A stretch of DNA of 64,000 nucleotides, from positions 241,443 to 305,442 of the forward strand of contig JBAMDO010000050.1 in the NCBI GenBank assembly GCA_037074765.1. Reading direction: 5' to 3'. Numbering within the stretch: position 1 is the stretch's first letter; every line of letters starts with the position of its first letter. The DNA is from Mansonella perstans. Lineage: Eukaryota > Nematoda > Chromadorea > Rhabditida > Onchocercidae. Below, piece by piece: positions 12,758-26,500 of this stretch. The translations under genes and the position numbers were made by a program. Below the pieces are notes generated by a model, which worked only from the letters and a program-made list of their open reading frames with translations, made no database searches and was not told the origin of the DNA.

Positions 12758-15700
12758 TCAGCTATCAATAAAGTTAGCTGAACTAAACGCGAATAGTCCA
12801 ACTAACAAGTAGCTAATTTCTAAGTCTCCATTTCGAACAATTATAAAGTTAAAAACTAAGATAGTGCCAAAGATTGATACAAGATGTAAGAAGCAAGTTT
12901 CATGATTAATGTAGGAAATAAATTTAAGCAAACAAAATAAGAGTTCATCAGTTGAAGTGAAGTACTTACTGTCATTAGTCATATTGCCAAAAGGCGGTAT
13001 TTTCATCGTAACATAAGATCGAGCCAAAGAGCCCCATCCTAGTGTGTTCCGCGCTTTCACTTGTAATTCGTATTCTAAACCTGGCCGTAGCCAGACCAAA
13101 TCTTCGCTTCCGTTCCAAATTTCACCATCTTGCTCCTCTGAATTGTTTTGTCATGCTTAATAGGTTAAGTTAGGGGGTCTTGAAAATTTAACACTTTTCA
13201 TGTTGATTCAGTAACGCTTAAACAAAAGTGATTTCAACACACTTTCTTCTCTTCCAGTACTTATATTGTTAAGTGGTGAAAAGAGATTTCAAAATTTTAA
13301 ATAAACAACCTTTGTTTGCCCTTATGGACTTAAACTGCTGCCACGTGTCATCGCTGGAGAATCGATACAAAATTTGATATTCGATGATTGGATCCACTGA
13401 ATGTACGCTCCAAGAAAGTCGAGTTCCATTTGCGTTTAAGTGAGGTGGTCCTGGTCGACCTACAAAGTAATGCAATTCCAAAATCGCAATTTCAAATTTA
13501 AAATACCTGATCCAAAAACACCTTTGTCCTATGCTTCTACTCCCTCCTCTTCCCATCACCTCGCAAGACGCATTTTTATCGATGAATGTATAGAGCAAAA
13601 AAAAAATTTTGAAAAGATTTTTAAGAATTTAGGAAAGGTTTTTTCGAATTTTGAAACAAAATTTACTTTGATTTAACTGGAAAAAACAAAATTTATTTTT
13701 TGTCACAATCGTTTCTGAAACCGTATTGGACAATTTACCTATTTGTTGCATAGTCTAAATATTTAATTGTGTATCAGTGAATCGAAAAATGATCGCACAG
13801 GATGATTTTTCACTTCCTACACTCATTTTATAGCCCATTAAATCATTTTCTTGGACAAAATTACAACCAATCGTCAAATTTTCAGCCACACTCAAATTTC
13901 CTTGAAAATCGACCTACTTTTTGGTTTAATTAAGACGAAATCGGAAATATCTATGCACAAGTTTTCAGTAATTATTTATAAGCTTGTACACTCCAAATGC
14001 TTACACCACTGCATTTGAACATTGGGAATTCAAAAAAAATCAGCCAGCAAAATGTGTAGACAAATTTTAATAAACTATATTTGAAAGGAACCAACCGCTG
14101 ACATAAATGGTCTTCTCTTTTTTACCGAGATTATTCGCTACACGACACGTGTAATCACCAAAATTATCTTCCTTAATATTTTCAATTGCTAGAATGGATT
14201 CACTATAATTATCTCGTCTGGCAGCATACTGCATTAAACCTTTGAATCTGTCATCCGAAAACTGGAAAAGAAAATGTAACTTTAAAGTAGGGAATATAGG
14301 TTGAAGATTAAAGGAAATTATGGTATCCATAAATGTCAAACGTTGCTCACTGCATCCTGAAACAATAAATATTACGAGCATTCACACGTAGCCTTATGTT
14401 TGAAGTGACGAAGAAAATAATGCAGTTGATATCGATCTTGTGGTGTTGAAATTGATCTTTCTTCTCTCTCAATCTTTTCTTATCTGTTGACTGTAAACTG
14501 TTTTTTCCGATTGCATTAGATATAAGCACTACCTAACTCAAACATTTTATCAGGTATGAAACACATTAACTCGTATTGCTTTGTAAAAGTTGACTTTTTT
14601 TTAAGCACATTTAACTTAGAGTATCAATTATTCCTGATAATAAAAGAGATCAATGTAGCTGAAAGACAAATTATTCCGGTTTATGTTTAGTTTGCGTGCT
14701 TGAATAATTTGACTAATCGACGGTCTCATCTGCTCCTCATGAGGAAACACGTCAATGCAGAGAGCAACAACAGATTGTCCCCGAATACAAAAACAATCAA
14801 ATCAAGAAAAAAACGTACATCTGCTCATTCACTCTACCTTTTTATCCTTTCAACAACAATGAATTTTTTTAATCATCAAATAAAAAATATATATGCGTAA
14901 TATTTTCTATATTTTATCAAAATTTGATAACTTCAACTTGTTAAAAGATCATTTATCTCATTCTCATTCTGCCTGTGTCTTATCGGTGATAAAGATGCAC
15001 CGGTGGGTGAAGCTCTTAGTCTTGCTGATGTAATTTGATGACACTTTCTACGTACTACCTTCCCCTTTGGGGATAGAGCAGTGGCATTAGTAATAAGAGC
15101 TATAGTAATTAGAAATCTAATCTCCTTTCATTTATTCTTTCAACCATTAAGGCATTCACGAATGATCGGAAAAGGAAGGAATAGAAGAGAGAGAGAGAGA
15201 AAGAAGTGACATCTGCTCAGGAGGTAGTACAAGCTATCTTTTCCATTTGTAAAGGGTAAAGGGTAAAAGTGTGACAAAGATGCCCCTTAATGATCCATGC
15301 CTTGCTCAGTGCAATTAAATGCATCCCAATTAGAGAATTTTCCGTCAGAGCTTAAAATTGTATCGGTGAGAATTGCAGAGCGATTTTTAAGTTTACTCGC
15401 TCTTCTAGTATTAACTATCAAAAAACATCGGTTGCAACATGAAATTTTTGGTTATCATTAATAGTGCTTTGAAACTTATTGAGAGAGAGAATTAAAATCT
15501 TGAAAAAATTTAGGGAAGCCTTTGCTTAGCTTCTGTTCAAAAAATCCAGTATATTTCAACATAATTTAGAAATGTCAACAGAAAGAGTATCTACTTTACT
15601 AGTATCTTCTGATACGATTAATTTACGTTAACCTTTTTTTTTTTTTTTACAAAGCAAGCATTTATCGGCAACAAACCTCTCTCTCTCTCTCTCTATTTTA

Positions 15701-18700
15701 ATAAGTTTTATACTTTGTTGTAAGCAGCACCAAAATATGAAACAAAAATTTTAAAAAAAATAACTGAAACACTAACATTGATTGTGAATCCATTGTAAAT
15801 CCAATCAACTTGCGGTGATGGCTCAGCGTTATATTTACAGGTTAAATTGATATCTTGATCTAGCCTTACCGGTATATATGTATATACTGAATCCACCCAT
15901 GGTGCTGCTGAAAATGTAAAATTTTTTCTACTAAATTGACCATTTTGTCTAGAATTTCACTTGAGAGCAAAAAAAAAATGAGAGTGAGGAAAACTGGAAA
16001 AAGTGCAAAATAAGAAAAAAAACGTACATTTCTCTGATGATTAAGCGGATGTAAAATTTCATAGTTTAATGTTCAAACATCAAAACGTTGTGATGTGTGT
16101 GTGTGTGAAAAAAAGCTAATAATAAATGACGATATTTAAATTAAATCACAAAGACTATTTGATGGATGTAAAACAGGAATGAGTGAGGAATTTTTGGCAG
16201 GAATACAATGTAATTCAGAAACAAATATGTTTAAACAAGCATCAGTAGTCAAGTTTCAAAATGTACTGATGTAATGAAAAAAGAGGATATAGTGACGTAT
16301 GCAATTTTAAAGTTTATCAGAATTTTGGAAATAATTTGATAGATTTTACAACATGAAATACTGAAGCTTAAAATCAAATAATTCACTTATGACTTATCAC
16401 CAAGCCACAACAACACTTGCTATGTATGTTGCAAAAGTAATTCCCTTAAACGATTTTAACCTTCCATTCTTGACTAATGATATACGTCGCACAAGAAAGC
16501 TGAATTTACATTAATTACAAAATATATCTTTGCACGGACTGCAAAGTAGACAGTAAGATAGAGAGAAGAGATCTACAAAAATAATGTGATCAGAACTGCA
16601 TAATGCTGCAAAAGAAGAAAAAGCAAGTATAAATAAACAAAAAAATACAAATCAACTAACTATAGAATTTTTAAAAAAATAAGAATACCCGCTATCTATC
16701 ATCATAAACTAGGTTCAGAATAAAAATTGAGTATAGCGAAACAGATGAGATAAATTAATCGTACCCTCACCACAAAAAATTTTATTGAAAAAAAAATTTG
16801 TTAATATGTGATGTAAAAGTGCAGTTAAATTAATCACTTAATTTGTTTTTCATTTTGGGATGAATTGTTTAAAAAAGAATGTGCTGATTTTTAATTAATG
16901 AAGAAACAGAATGCAAAGTAACTGATATGATCAAGTATCAATCTTGATGAGCCCATCTGTTTATCCTTCTGAACAGAATCTACTGCTGGCTAGTTATTGT
17001 CAGAAGTGGGAGCAGAGGGAAAAAGAAAAGTCTGCACAAATTACCATAATTCCCGCAATTAAATTCTAGTTTATAAAAATTGTTGCTTGTTATTTTGATA
17101 ACCGGATATCATCAATAATCGTCATATCAGCTCAAATGATTATGTTATGAAATAATATGTCTTACCTGATAAGAAATTAAAATTTGTGCTCAACAATCAT
17201 TCCTCAAAAACAGCACGAGGAATAATAGTGAATTAGTAAACAAAATAAATTAAATTTTCGACTTAATTTGGTAATAAGCTGCATTAAACAAAAAATAAGC
17301 CATCGATTCTGCGCATGTTACGAGCAGATCAAGTAAAAAGATAGAAGCGTGCAAAGTATTAAAAATAAGAGAAAGGTGAAAAAATATATACAACTCACAC
17401 GGCTCATGCGCTCCGTACTGATCCGCTGAAATAAACAATAAAATCAATCAATTACTTTCAAAAAGATTGATATTTAAAACAAATCGCTATTTCCTATATT
17501 TTCAAAGTATCGATAAATTCTAAAGTAAATCCAACAATGCTTTCAAAAAGAACTTTTAAATTGCAAAATTAACATTTTCTGAATGGAATATTAGTAGCGC
17601 ATTCATTTTCTCTTTTAGATCACACCATGCCAGTTATAAAACATCATTTTAAAGTTAACTAAGTGCAATTCAGTTTCGGAACTTCAGTGGAATTTTACAC
17701 CGGATAAAGTGCTCATTTCTGTAGCACAGTAAAACTTAGTTTATTCATATTTATATTTTTCCATTAAAGGTAAAGATGCAAATTACTACGAGAAAGAAAA
17801 CTCTAAGAGTCCCACCTTCACTGCAAAGCTAAAAGTGAGCTTTGAGTTAGTTCACAAACTTTCTGGATATGTTCTTTTTTGATTTTTGAAAAACGAAAAA
17901 AAATATTTGAAATCAAAACAAGTACATTGAAATTTGGAGAGAGAAAACGCTAAGCGGTAGCTTGGATGTTTGTGTCTCAAAAATTAGTTTAGCAAAGGTG
18001 AGCAGTGTTGTTTGCAGAAAAATAAAAGGAGGAATGAATAACTGCCTTTTAAAACATTCCAAGTCGCCTTTATCAAAGACTTATAAACAAGTAATGAATG
18101 TATTTTGCGCAAAAATTTCAGTAAAAAGTACACTTCACGCAACATAGATATCTTAAACTTCTTTTGAAAAATCTTTCCCGTATTTACCCATCTATAAATT
18201 GATTTTCCTTTCCTAAAACGCCAGTTATGATTCCTATTAATCATTTATTCATTTCCTTAAAAAATGATGTTAGTAGCAATATGGAAGCAGCTATATAGCT
18301 TATTCAGTTTATTGAACATATGATAAGGAGAATGAATACTGGATAACATGGAGGGTTCTAACCTATTTCATGCAAAGCTTTGTATGGTCTTGGGACAGCC
18401 TTTTCTGTTAAATTTGAAGTTCGTATCAAAATTATTCTATACAAAACCGACAAATTTTGGGTTTCTTCAAAATTTCATAAATTTTGAAATTTTCGCATTA
18501 CTTTTAGTGAAATTCTTTTGGAATAAGTAAGAGATGAAATAAAGTAACACATCTAAGCATTCAACTCCTAATGTGTAAAAGCTTCACTTTAAATTTAAAA
18601 ATTCCAGGATATATCCGAAAGTTTGCTGAATTCTTTGTCAGTGGTTATAAATTCTGATTTTGAATTTTATCAGTCGTTAACTTTAAACAACTCAATGAAA

Positions 18701-20786
18701 AATTACTCTGTACTCGAACTTCGATGGTATCATGCGCATCGACGCCGACGTTATTTGATGCTGTACACTCATAGACGCCGCTATCATTCACCGTTACACG
18801 AGTTATCCTCAGCTGGCCATCTTTTGATATAGCTCTTGCTGGCATTTTTCGACCATCCTATAAATGAATCATATATTTGCTAAACCAGTCAAACAATCTG
18901 TAAAAACAAGGACACTGTTTAGAGATGAACTCTAAAAGCAACGATTGATCTATGGCCCATTCCATTAATACTTCAATGTTTAATCACTTATTTCGAATCA
19001 ATGCAAAGATCATCGGAGAAAAAAATCATAACTTTGAAAGTTTGAAAGTAAAACCATAGACAACCTTTCGTGTCCATACAACTTTTGGTGGTGGATTACC
19101 AGATACTGAACATTTAAGGACCATATTCTCACCAACATTCACAAGCAATGGATTTGCATCTGGCGATATGGAAACCATAGGACGTACTAAAATCCTCAGT
19201 TCAAAAAATTTGCAGAATAAGCATAAAGACTATGGCTGAATCACTTTCAATTAATTAGGGTCATTTCATTATTTCACTGGAACAGCCTAGATACTTCGTA
19301 AAATCTGCAAATTTCAAATTGAAATTTGGAACAGAGGAATTTATTGATAACCTTCTGTATACTTCCATTCCATGGTCTGCTCATAAATACATTCTACTTA
19401 CACTATTAAATATTCCTCCTATTTTAGACGGGGCTTCTGATGCTCTTATGCAATAATAAGAAATCGAAAGAAGAGAGAATTGTACCGTTCACTTCTAATA
19501 TGTGCGTTATTGACATCTCAGGTGATGTTATTTCACAAATATATTTTGCGCCATCGTATGGCTCCACTCGATCGATAACTAATGTGAAATTCTGTAAATT
19601 AATTAACAGATATACCAAAAAACACATTTGAGTATGCTTGATTTGTGTCAGTGAAAGATTTATAAAAAATATTTTTTAAAGATTGGTTTATGTTTGGAAG
19701 CAATGATTGCTATTTTTGTCTCTAAAAATTTTTAAAAAATTGCACATATTTTTTCTAATTATCTTCACTACTACTTCTGCCATTCTAAGGGAATTAGAAC
19801 TATATGAGACAATGATTCAGAGATCAGAACTAAAAAAAGTGTTAGCACAGTAATCCTGAATTGAAGCTGGAAAATAATAAGGTATACAGGAATGATACAT
19901 AACACAATACATATATATAATGCAATACAAAGAAAGAATAATTGAAAAATAATTGAAGAAGTATAATTTGATTACTTAGCAAGTGTTTTGCATCAAAAAA
20001 TTACTTTTTTTCAACAGAAATGGAAAATTCCTATGAGGATTTCTAACGGTTAATTATTTGCATCGACTTATAGAGAATAATATCAGCATCCAATCATAAC
20101 TGACCAAAATTTCAACACAAATCATAATTAATAAACCACTTTTAAGTCGAATTGTTACTGTGACATAAGAAGGCATGAGAAAATGAGGATGAATTCAAAT
20201 TTAGAAAATGTAAACTAATTAATAAAGCTGAAATTTAAAATAGAAAAGATAAAAAACTGCACACAAAGATAGTGAACGAGTAGTCTTCAGCCATAATTCA
20301 CAATTATTTTTTTATTTTCAAGAAATAGAAACTAACGCTATCTTTTCTACGCAACTGGAATCGTTGATCCTCATGAAAAACTTCCTCATCAGTGAACAAT
20401 ACCATTTCACCGCGTTTCCATATCACCACTGTCTCTTCCGCTACAGATTATTACAATTTTAGATTTATCCCATTATGAAAGTCCTAGTGTTAAAATTTTT
20501 GAGTGAATTTGACGCTTAGCATAAGACAAAAGCTCAGTTAATGTAGTGCCATTTTTCTATGAGAATTTGTTTTGCTATGTTTGTTTCATGTAAGCTCACT
20601 ATTTGATTTCCAGGATAAACATATGCATACCAATATTACGTATATTGCAGGGTAATTCGACACTGTCACCTTCATCAACAACGAAATGGTGTCCAGTCGT
20701 TGTTATGGTAGCTTGTGTACAATCGTAAAATACGAGCAACGTCAAAAAGGTAAGACTAACAATGTTGTAAGCCATTACATTCGTCC
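12758..20786 (-). CDS. wrk-1: GPI-type Ig/FN3 cell-adhesion protein, Wrapper/Rega-1/Klingon (WRK-1) class
   Basis: Coding exons, 5' to 3' on the minus strand, are 20640-20775 (ATG at 20773-20775), 20337-20440, 19486-19591, 19065-19186, 18707-18857, microexon 17399-17425, 15777-15907, 14096-14261, 13310-13459, 12970-13137 and 12758-12855 (stop). All joins keep phase. The order of domains is: signal peptide (MAYNIVSLTFLTLLVFY), Ig1 (VELPC; VIWKRG; DGAKYIC), Ig2 (VLKCSVSG; VVWTRK; DSGVYECTASN), a linker, Ig3 (INLTCKY; VDWIYNG; FGDYTCRVANN), and FN3 (PGPPHLNANGTRLSWS; WLRPGLEYELQVKARN). The tail is short and hydrophobic with no cytoplasmic part (SYLLVGLFAFSSANF), as in GPI signals. Drosophila Wrapper and Klingon share this Ig3-FN3-GPI plan; C. 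elegans WRK-1 belongs to that class and acts in ventral-midline axon guidance. The symbol rests on architecture alone. A 3' splice site (TTTTTTTAG) lies 11 nt before the ATG, so the transcript is trans-spliced or has an upstream exon. Confidence 0.85.
17399..17425 (-). other. 27-nt cassette microexon between Ig2 and Ig3
   Basis: It is flanked by strong sites: TTTATTTCAG on the acceptor side and GTGAGT on the donor side. It adds nine residues (about TDQYGAHEP) in phase 1. Splicing straight from exon 18707-18857 to 15777-15907 also stays in frame, so both inclusion and skipping give a full protein. It sits alone in about 2.8 kb of intron. Confidence 0.7.
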
Positions 20787-23287
20787 CTAAAAAAATTTTT
20801 CATTTTTCGATATATTCATTATCTACGAATGCAATGACACTTCGAATGCAATGACACTTAATGTTCCAAACAATATCATAAAAATAAGCAACAAGTAAAC
20901 AAAAAATAAAAAAGTGGTGCCATTCATCATCTTTTTGCTTACATTTCTATATGAAGAGTTTAGAACCAAATTTAAAATTTTAAACCTAAATTGAATGCAT
21001 GCAACCTAAAATGATGAATTTTTGCATTTTCCAAAGTTTGTTAACAATGGAAAAATAACGTTATACGGATTGATGCCTCCTTCTCCAACAAAATGAACAA
21101 TGATAGTGCTAGCGGGTTTATTTTTTGACAGCAACTTGTTCATTAAGGAATTTCGGAAATTAGTTCTTAACTTCGTCACGAATTTAATTTTCAATTATTG
21201 GTAATGACACACATGCGGAGAAGACAAAAAAGGAAACGATATCTTTAACACTGTCTACTTGTGGTGAAAAGTCGATAAATAAACGCCAACTCCATGGACT
21301 TAAGCCTACAGCATGTATAGGCTAGGAAAAGCAGAACCACCAGCATTGAAAGCAATGCGAAACTAACAGATGATAACCAAAAGAATGAATAAAATTTAGC
21401 ACAAATTTTGTTTTCGTCAATCTTCAACAGAAACACAAAAGGACTGTTGAAATGTGTGCCTATTCCTTTCAATAGTTTATTTTAGAATTTGCTTTTCCTT
21501 CCTTCAAGAATTTCAAAAACCATTTCATCTTTAATCAGCAATGATAATGATCATTTCGATTAAGTTGAAAATTTCGTTTCTGCAGACCCAAAAATTTGTT
21601 TAATTATAGCAACGATAAACCTCAATTTTTTTGCTTGGAACGAATAGCATCCTCTAATGTATGAACATTAAATTACAATTGTGCTGTTCACAAAAAATTA
21701 AATCAATTTAAAATGAAACTAATCCTTAAATCCATTTTTTGGTGCTAAAAAACAGAGAGAGAAGTATTCATTATGCCTCATGTAATCAGCAAAATTTAAA
21801 CAAAGATATTTCGAAACGTAAAATTATAGAATTTGTAAAATAGATGGATAAATGAATGAATAAACAAGAGTCGAAGTATCCACTGGATAAAGATACAAGA
21901 TACTGATTGACAGATCACTCTCCATCATTCATTCATTAATCATATCACATGCGAAATTGCGCCGCTGATTCTCATAGATAGCATTTGAATATAGATTTAT
22001 AAAAAGCATTATTTCCACTGACCACAAGGATTATCAGCAATAAGTAACCAAGGAGGGTATTGTATAATTTTGGCATATAAACATAAAAAAGTATACAAAA
22101 AACAAGGCGAATTTTCCCCAACGACTAGTGAGACAAAGGCATTTTACTGAAAAAGAAAGGATCGAAATATCATCGAATTAGCCATCCGTTATTTTGAAAG
22201 TAAAATTAGTCGAATGGAGATTATCGTTATCGTGAACAGAATAGCATCCGGTAGTGTCCATCCAGCAAATATGTCTCTTTTGAAGAGCTCCGCCTTAGCC
22301 ATGACTTCCTTCTTTCTTATGCGCTTATGTGTAAAAACCTTGCGACACATTGAATTTTTAAATACTGTTCCTGAATATGCCTTAAATAGAGCATACCGAC
22401 ATCTTGAAGAATATTTAGTCATCTAACTGATATTTCTTCTAATCAACGTCCTAGCCATTGCTTTCCACTTCTCTAAGAATTCCCTTTTTTCTTTTCTTTT
22501 TTGATGTAGAAAAATAAAACAGTTGACAATAATTGAAATAAACCTATGCATGGGTCCATAATTCGAGAAAGAACTTTTGATGAATAATTCAGGATGCTCA
22601 ATTGCATATGTTCAATTTGAAGGTAGTAAAAGCAAGATTGATAAAGAAGATATCATTCTTTTCTTACTTTAACATAAACAAGTATAGTTACTTCTTAGTT
22701 CTAATTACTACATAGAATGGTCTATCTACTTTGTGTACAATTTCAATGCAATAATCCAAAACAACGTACAATGCAAATTTCTGATTTCGTCTATTTCTGA
22801 CTAGAATTTATGAAAAATATCATTTGCTTGGGATATATGATATCAAATCGTTATTTAAATTTTACAGAGCAATTTTAATATGAAATCTAATTATTTATAG
22901 CTTCTCTATAAATTTTTAAGTAAAATTTAACATGAACAGCCCTTATGTAAACTTCTAATTTTCTGAGAAATTTGAGAAATGGGGTAAATTTCTAAATTTC
23001 TTTTTTTGCCAAAGTTTGATTGAAATCAAAGAACGAAAAATTTTCAAATATTTCAAAATTTGATTCATGAACTATGTATTAAGCCATGATTCGTTGTGAG
23101 CCCAAGAAATGATTCATTGATCACCGCACTACGAAAGGTCATTTCACTTTTATATCAAAATAGCATGAAAATGATGCCACTTACGTAAATCTTTGCTATA
23201 AATAATAAATACAAAAAAAGCTTAGAAAAGCAAATTATTTGAAAGGAATCAAAACATTCATCGAATATTTTCAAACAAATATCATAC
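20787..23287. other. Upstream region or first intron of the adhesion gene; no further gene seen
   Basis: AT-rich sequence without a convincing exon. If the exon at 23288-23318 is used, this is the first intron of the adhesion gene; if not, it is the promoter region. Confidence 0.5.
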
Positions 23288-23318
23288 CTAAAAGTGATGC
23301 ACATAGCAATAAGCGCAT
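23288..23318 (-). other. Possible distal first coding exon of the adhesion gene
   Basis: ATG at 23316-23318 opens a short hydrophobic peptide (MRLLLCASLL) that ends at a good donor (TTTTAG then GTATGA). It joins in phase to the acceptor at 20786, giving MRLLLCASLLGTNVMAYNIV and on. A TTTTGATTAG acceptor lies about 10 nt before the ATG, as expected for a trans-splice site. Short and unproven. Confidence 0.35.
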
Positions 23319-23431
23319 AATGAAATCCTAATCAAAAACGTTCCTAGAAATTTCAGACAGACAGGTGCGTTCGCTATATGTCCAACATGAAAATGGCTAT
23401 TTTTGGGTGTGTAGATACAGTGTGTATGTAC

Positions 23432-23432
<1 letters not shown>

Positions 23433-23478
<46 letters not shown>

Positions 23479-23506
23479 TGTGTGTGTGTGTATGTGTGTG
23501 TGTGTG

Positions 23507-23577
<71 letters not shown>
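23433..23577. repeat. Long (GT)n/(AC)n microsatellite
   Basis: Almost pure GT dinucleotide repeat of about 145 bp, broken by two TATG interruptions (near 23470 and 23491) and one GTTGTG slip (near 23507). It lies just upstream of the possible distal first exon on the minus strand. Open frames across it are repeat artefacts. Confidence 0.97.
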
Positions 23578-23584
<7 letters not shown>

Positions 23585-23599
23585 AACATGTCCAGGAAT

Positions 23600-26500
23600 A
23601 TGTCACCGATACACGCTCATGTCCACTTTAATGGCGTAATACTGATTGTTATGCGTGATGATACTTATTGAAATCGTAATGATGTCAGATATCTTAAAAT
23701 CAAAGGTCGAAAATGTTGCGTGGCACTTTTGTGCCACCAGTCATCAATATAACCACTTTTAATCATGCATATACACTACTGAAATAAGATCGAATGCAGA
23801 CATATATCAAATAAGGATGCATAAAAGCACATAATATATACATGCATACATACTACTATAGACATAGATAGGACACATACATGCATACTACAATTACCAC
23901 ATTTCAGCAATGTTGAAAAAATTTTTTTTTTTTTTTTTAGCGACAGATTTTACAAATAGAAGAGAGAAGATTTAATTGATGATGATAGTTTTATAATATC
24001 AGATAACGATTGTAATGTTTATTTAGAGGATAGAAATTTTAAGAAGTTTCATTTTCGGCAATTTAACATTTAAATTTCACTCTAAATATTACTTTAAAAA
24101 ATAGTATTGTAAAACTATTCTAATGATGATAGTTTTATATCTTTGTTTAACTTAAGAGTAAACAAGAGAAATGCAATAGATTGAGTTTGCGTAAAAAATT
24201 ACCTGAAATAATAAAAATGATAAAGTTAATATATTTTGTAATATCAATGAAAGTTTTTTTAGAGATAAGATGGACAAAAAAAATATTGATAAAATACTTG
24301 CATAAATGTATGTGCCTAAGAATTTTTTTTTTTTTGAAAGAACAATTATGAACAAATGGTTTTGTGAGCAGAAAACAAATAAAAATGCATGTGTGGAACG
24401 GATGAATAACAAAATGATGCCGTCCGACATTGTTAATGAGGAAGGAGTTTTGTTCAGGATTACATGCAGTGAACAAAAATGCCTCGCAGTATGGCGAAGT
24501 GATCGATGATCAGGTAACTAAACTGACCGCGGATTATACGAGTCCCTCCTTATATCATCATCTCTTATGTTATTTTATGTCCCATTTATTGAAAATTATT
24601 TTTTCAACGAACCAACTAAGATCAATTTTCACGTAAGTCTTTAGGAGGTCAGTAAAGCGTTGAAAATTTCATCATGCATGCATGTTGAGAAATGGTATCC
24701 AACAAAATACAGTTTTATCTTAATGATCCTCCTAATCACAAAATAAATGATTTATCAATAAAAATTTATTTCTCTTTGTTAAAATTTTTTTTTCAGCCCT
24801 CATAAAGGCAAATATACGAATTGAATTAATTTTGTTAATTGCACATCAATCAAAGCATCAGGACAATATATCACCATTTAACATGTTTAAAATCAAAAGG
24901 GAATCTTATCTGATAAATTGATGAAATGAGACATATTTAACAATATTCATTGTGCATTTTGAATTATGATAAATTTAGTAGTTACCCATTTTGTTGCTTA
25001 TATTCCAGAAAACGTTATTCCGAAATTTCCATTTTCACTCTAATTTGAATTTTACGAGTAATATAATTTTGCAAATAAATTTGGTTAGAAGAGAAATTAG
25101 TTGTTCATTTATGAAGATTAGAGCTAATTTCTCGGAAAACTCATCAGTAATGTCGAATATAGCTTGATAAATAATAATATAATAATAGATGTTAAGCATT
25201 AATAATTATATTTCAATTTACTTAGAGCTGTATGAGAACAATTAAAGGTCTTTTTCTAGCTATAGTGACCATTTGAATGAATATAGCAGCTACTCGCTGA
25301 ACAGAAGTTCATTATCTGAAACGTTTAACTTATTGTAACTTTGATGATGAGAAAAGTGAAAAGAACTAAATTAGTTCTTTCACAGCACACTAATCAACTT
25401 TTTTACTCAGCCTCTAATGCAATTTTTCGATTCAGTAGTTGAATGGATGAATAATGAATGGATTAACTATTCTTTTGTCTACAATAAAATATGTCAATTT
25501 TTATGAAAAAAAAAAGGAAATTGCCAATAAAAGAAGTTAAATGAATGGACAAAAGGAAGATGACAACTGGACAGTAGCATTAGCAGCACCTGCATCTGCA
25601 AATGTAGCACTGATATAACCATGTGCCATTTGCCAAAACGTGCTATCCAATATAAATATGTCAGTCAACCGGAACTCTTATCTCTTTTTCATAGATTTCA
25701 ACCGGAGAAAATGGTTTCGTTATAAAAATGATTTAATATTTCCGTAAATGCCAAACTTTGATAACGTTAATATTATGCGATTCTTTTGTTTTATATAGTA
25801 GAAAGCGAAATGGATCAAAAGATAATGTATACAATTATAGTATGCACAGCGATATAATGATAACCGATTGAGCCAACTAAAACCTTAGCTTATACTGTAA
25901 TTAGTCTTATATTGCATCATTATTGTATTATAATGGATAAAAGGTTGATTACAATTTATATACATTGTAATTTAATTAGAGATTACCATACTGATTTTTA
26001 ACCTATTGGCTACAACGGAATAAATACATATTATTAGAGTTAACGCCTTAAAAAGCGATTGAATACGCCGATAACTGATAAGGCATAATCGCCGTATGCT
26101 TGACTTGTTGCAGTTGGCCTTCATATGTAATGAAGATTGTAATATCGATAAGGTAATGAACGAATATCTTTCATCGTCCTTATGCTCACTAGACCGTGTC
26201 CCTTCAATATCCTTATGATTACTACAAACAGATTACGTAATAAGAAATCAAAATGTTATCCATTCCATATATCATTCATTTTTTATCACCTTACAGTTTT
26301 ATCAATATGGGAAACAAGACTTTTTAAAGTCTCTCAATCTCTAAGATCTGAAATTTCTTGAGCAGTGAATAGCGACATGTGTGAAACTTTACAACAATAT
26401 CATAATCGAACAAAGATCTCTGTATCCTTGAAAATATAAAGTCATTGTTGAGATTAAGTGATTAATTTAACTTTCTAGAAACATTGACAGCTTTTTGTTT

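Noticed and set aside
23365..23671. Several overlapping open frames of alternating Cys-Val or His-Thr on both strands
   Set aside because: They are translations of the (GT)n/(AC)n microsatellite.
25585..25690. Short minus-strand open stretch reading about DSTFWQMAHGYISATFADAG
   Set aside because: It looked coding-like, but it is only ~35 codons, has no splice or domain context, and could be chance.
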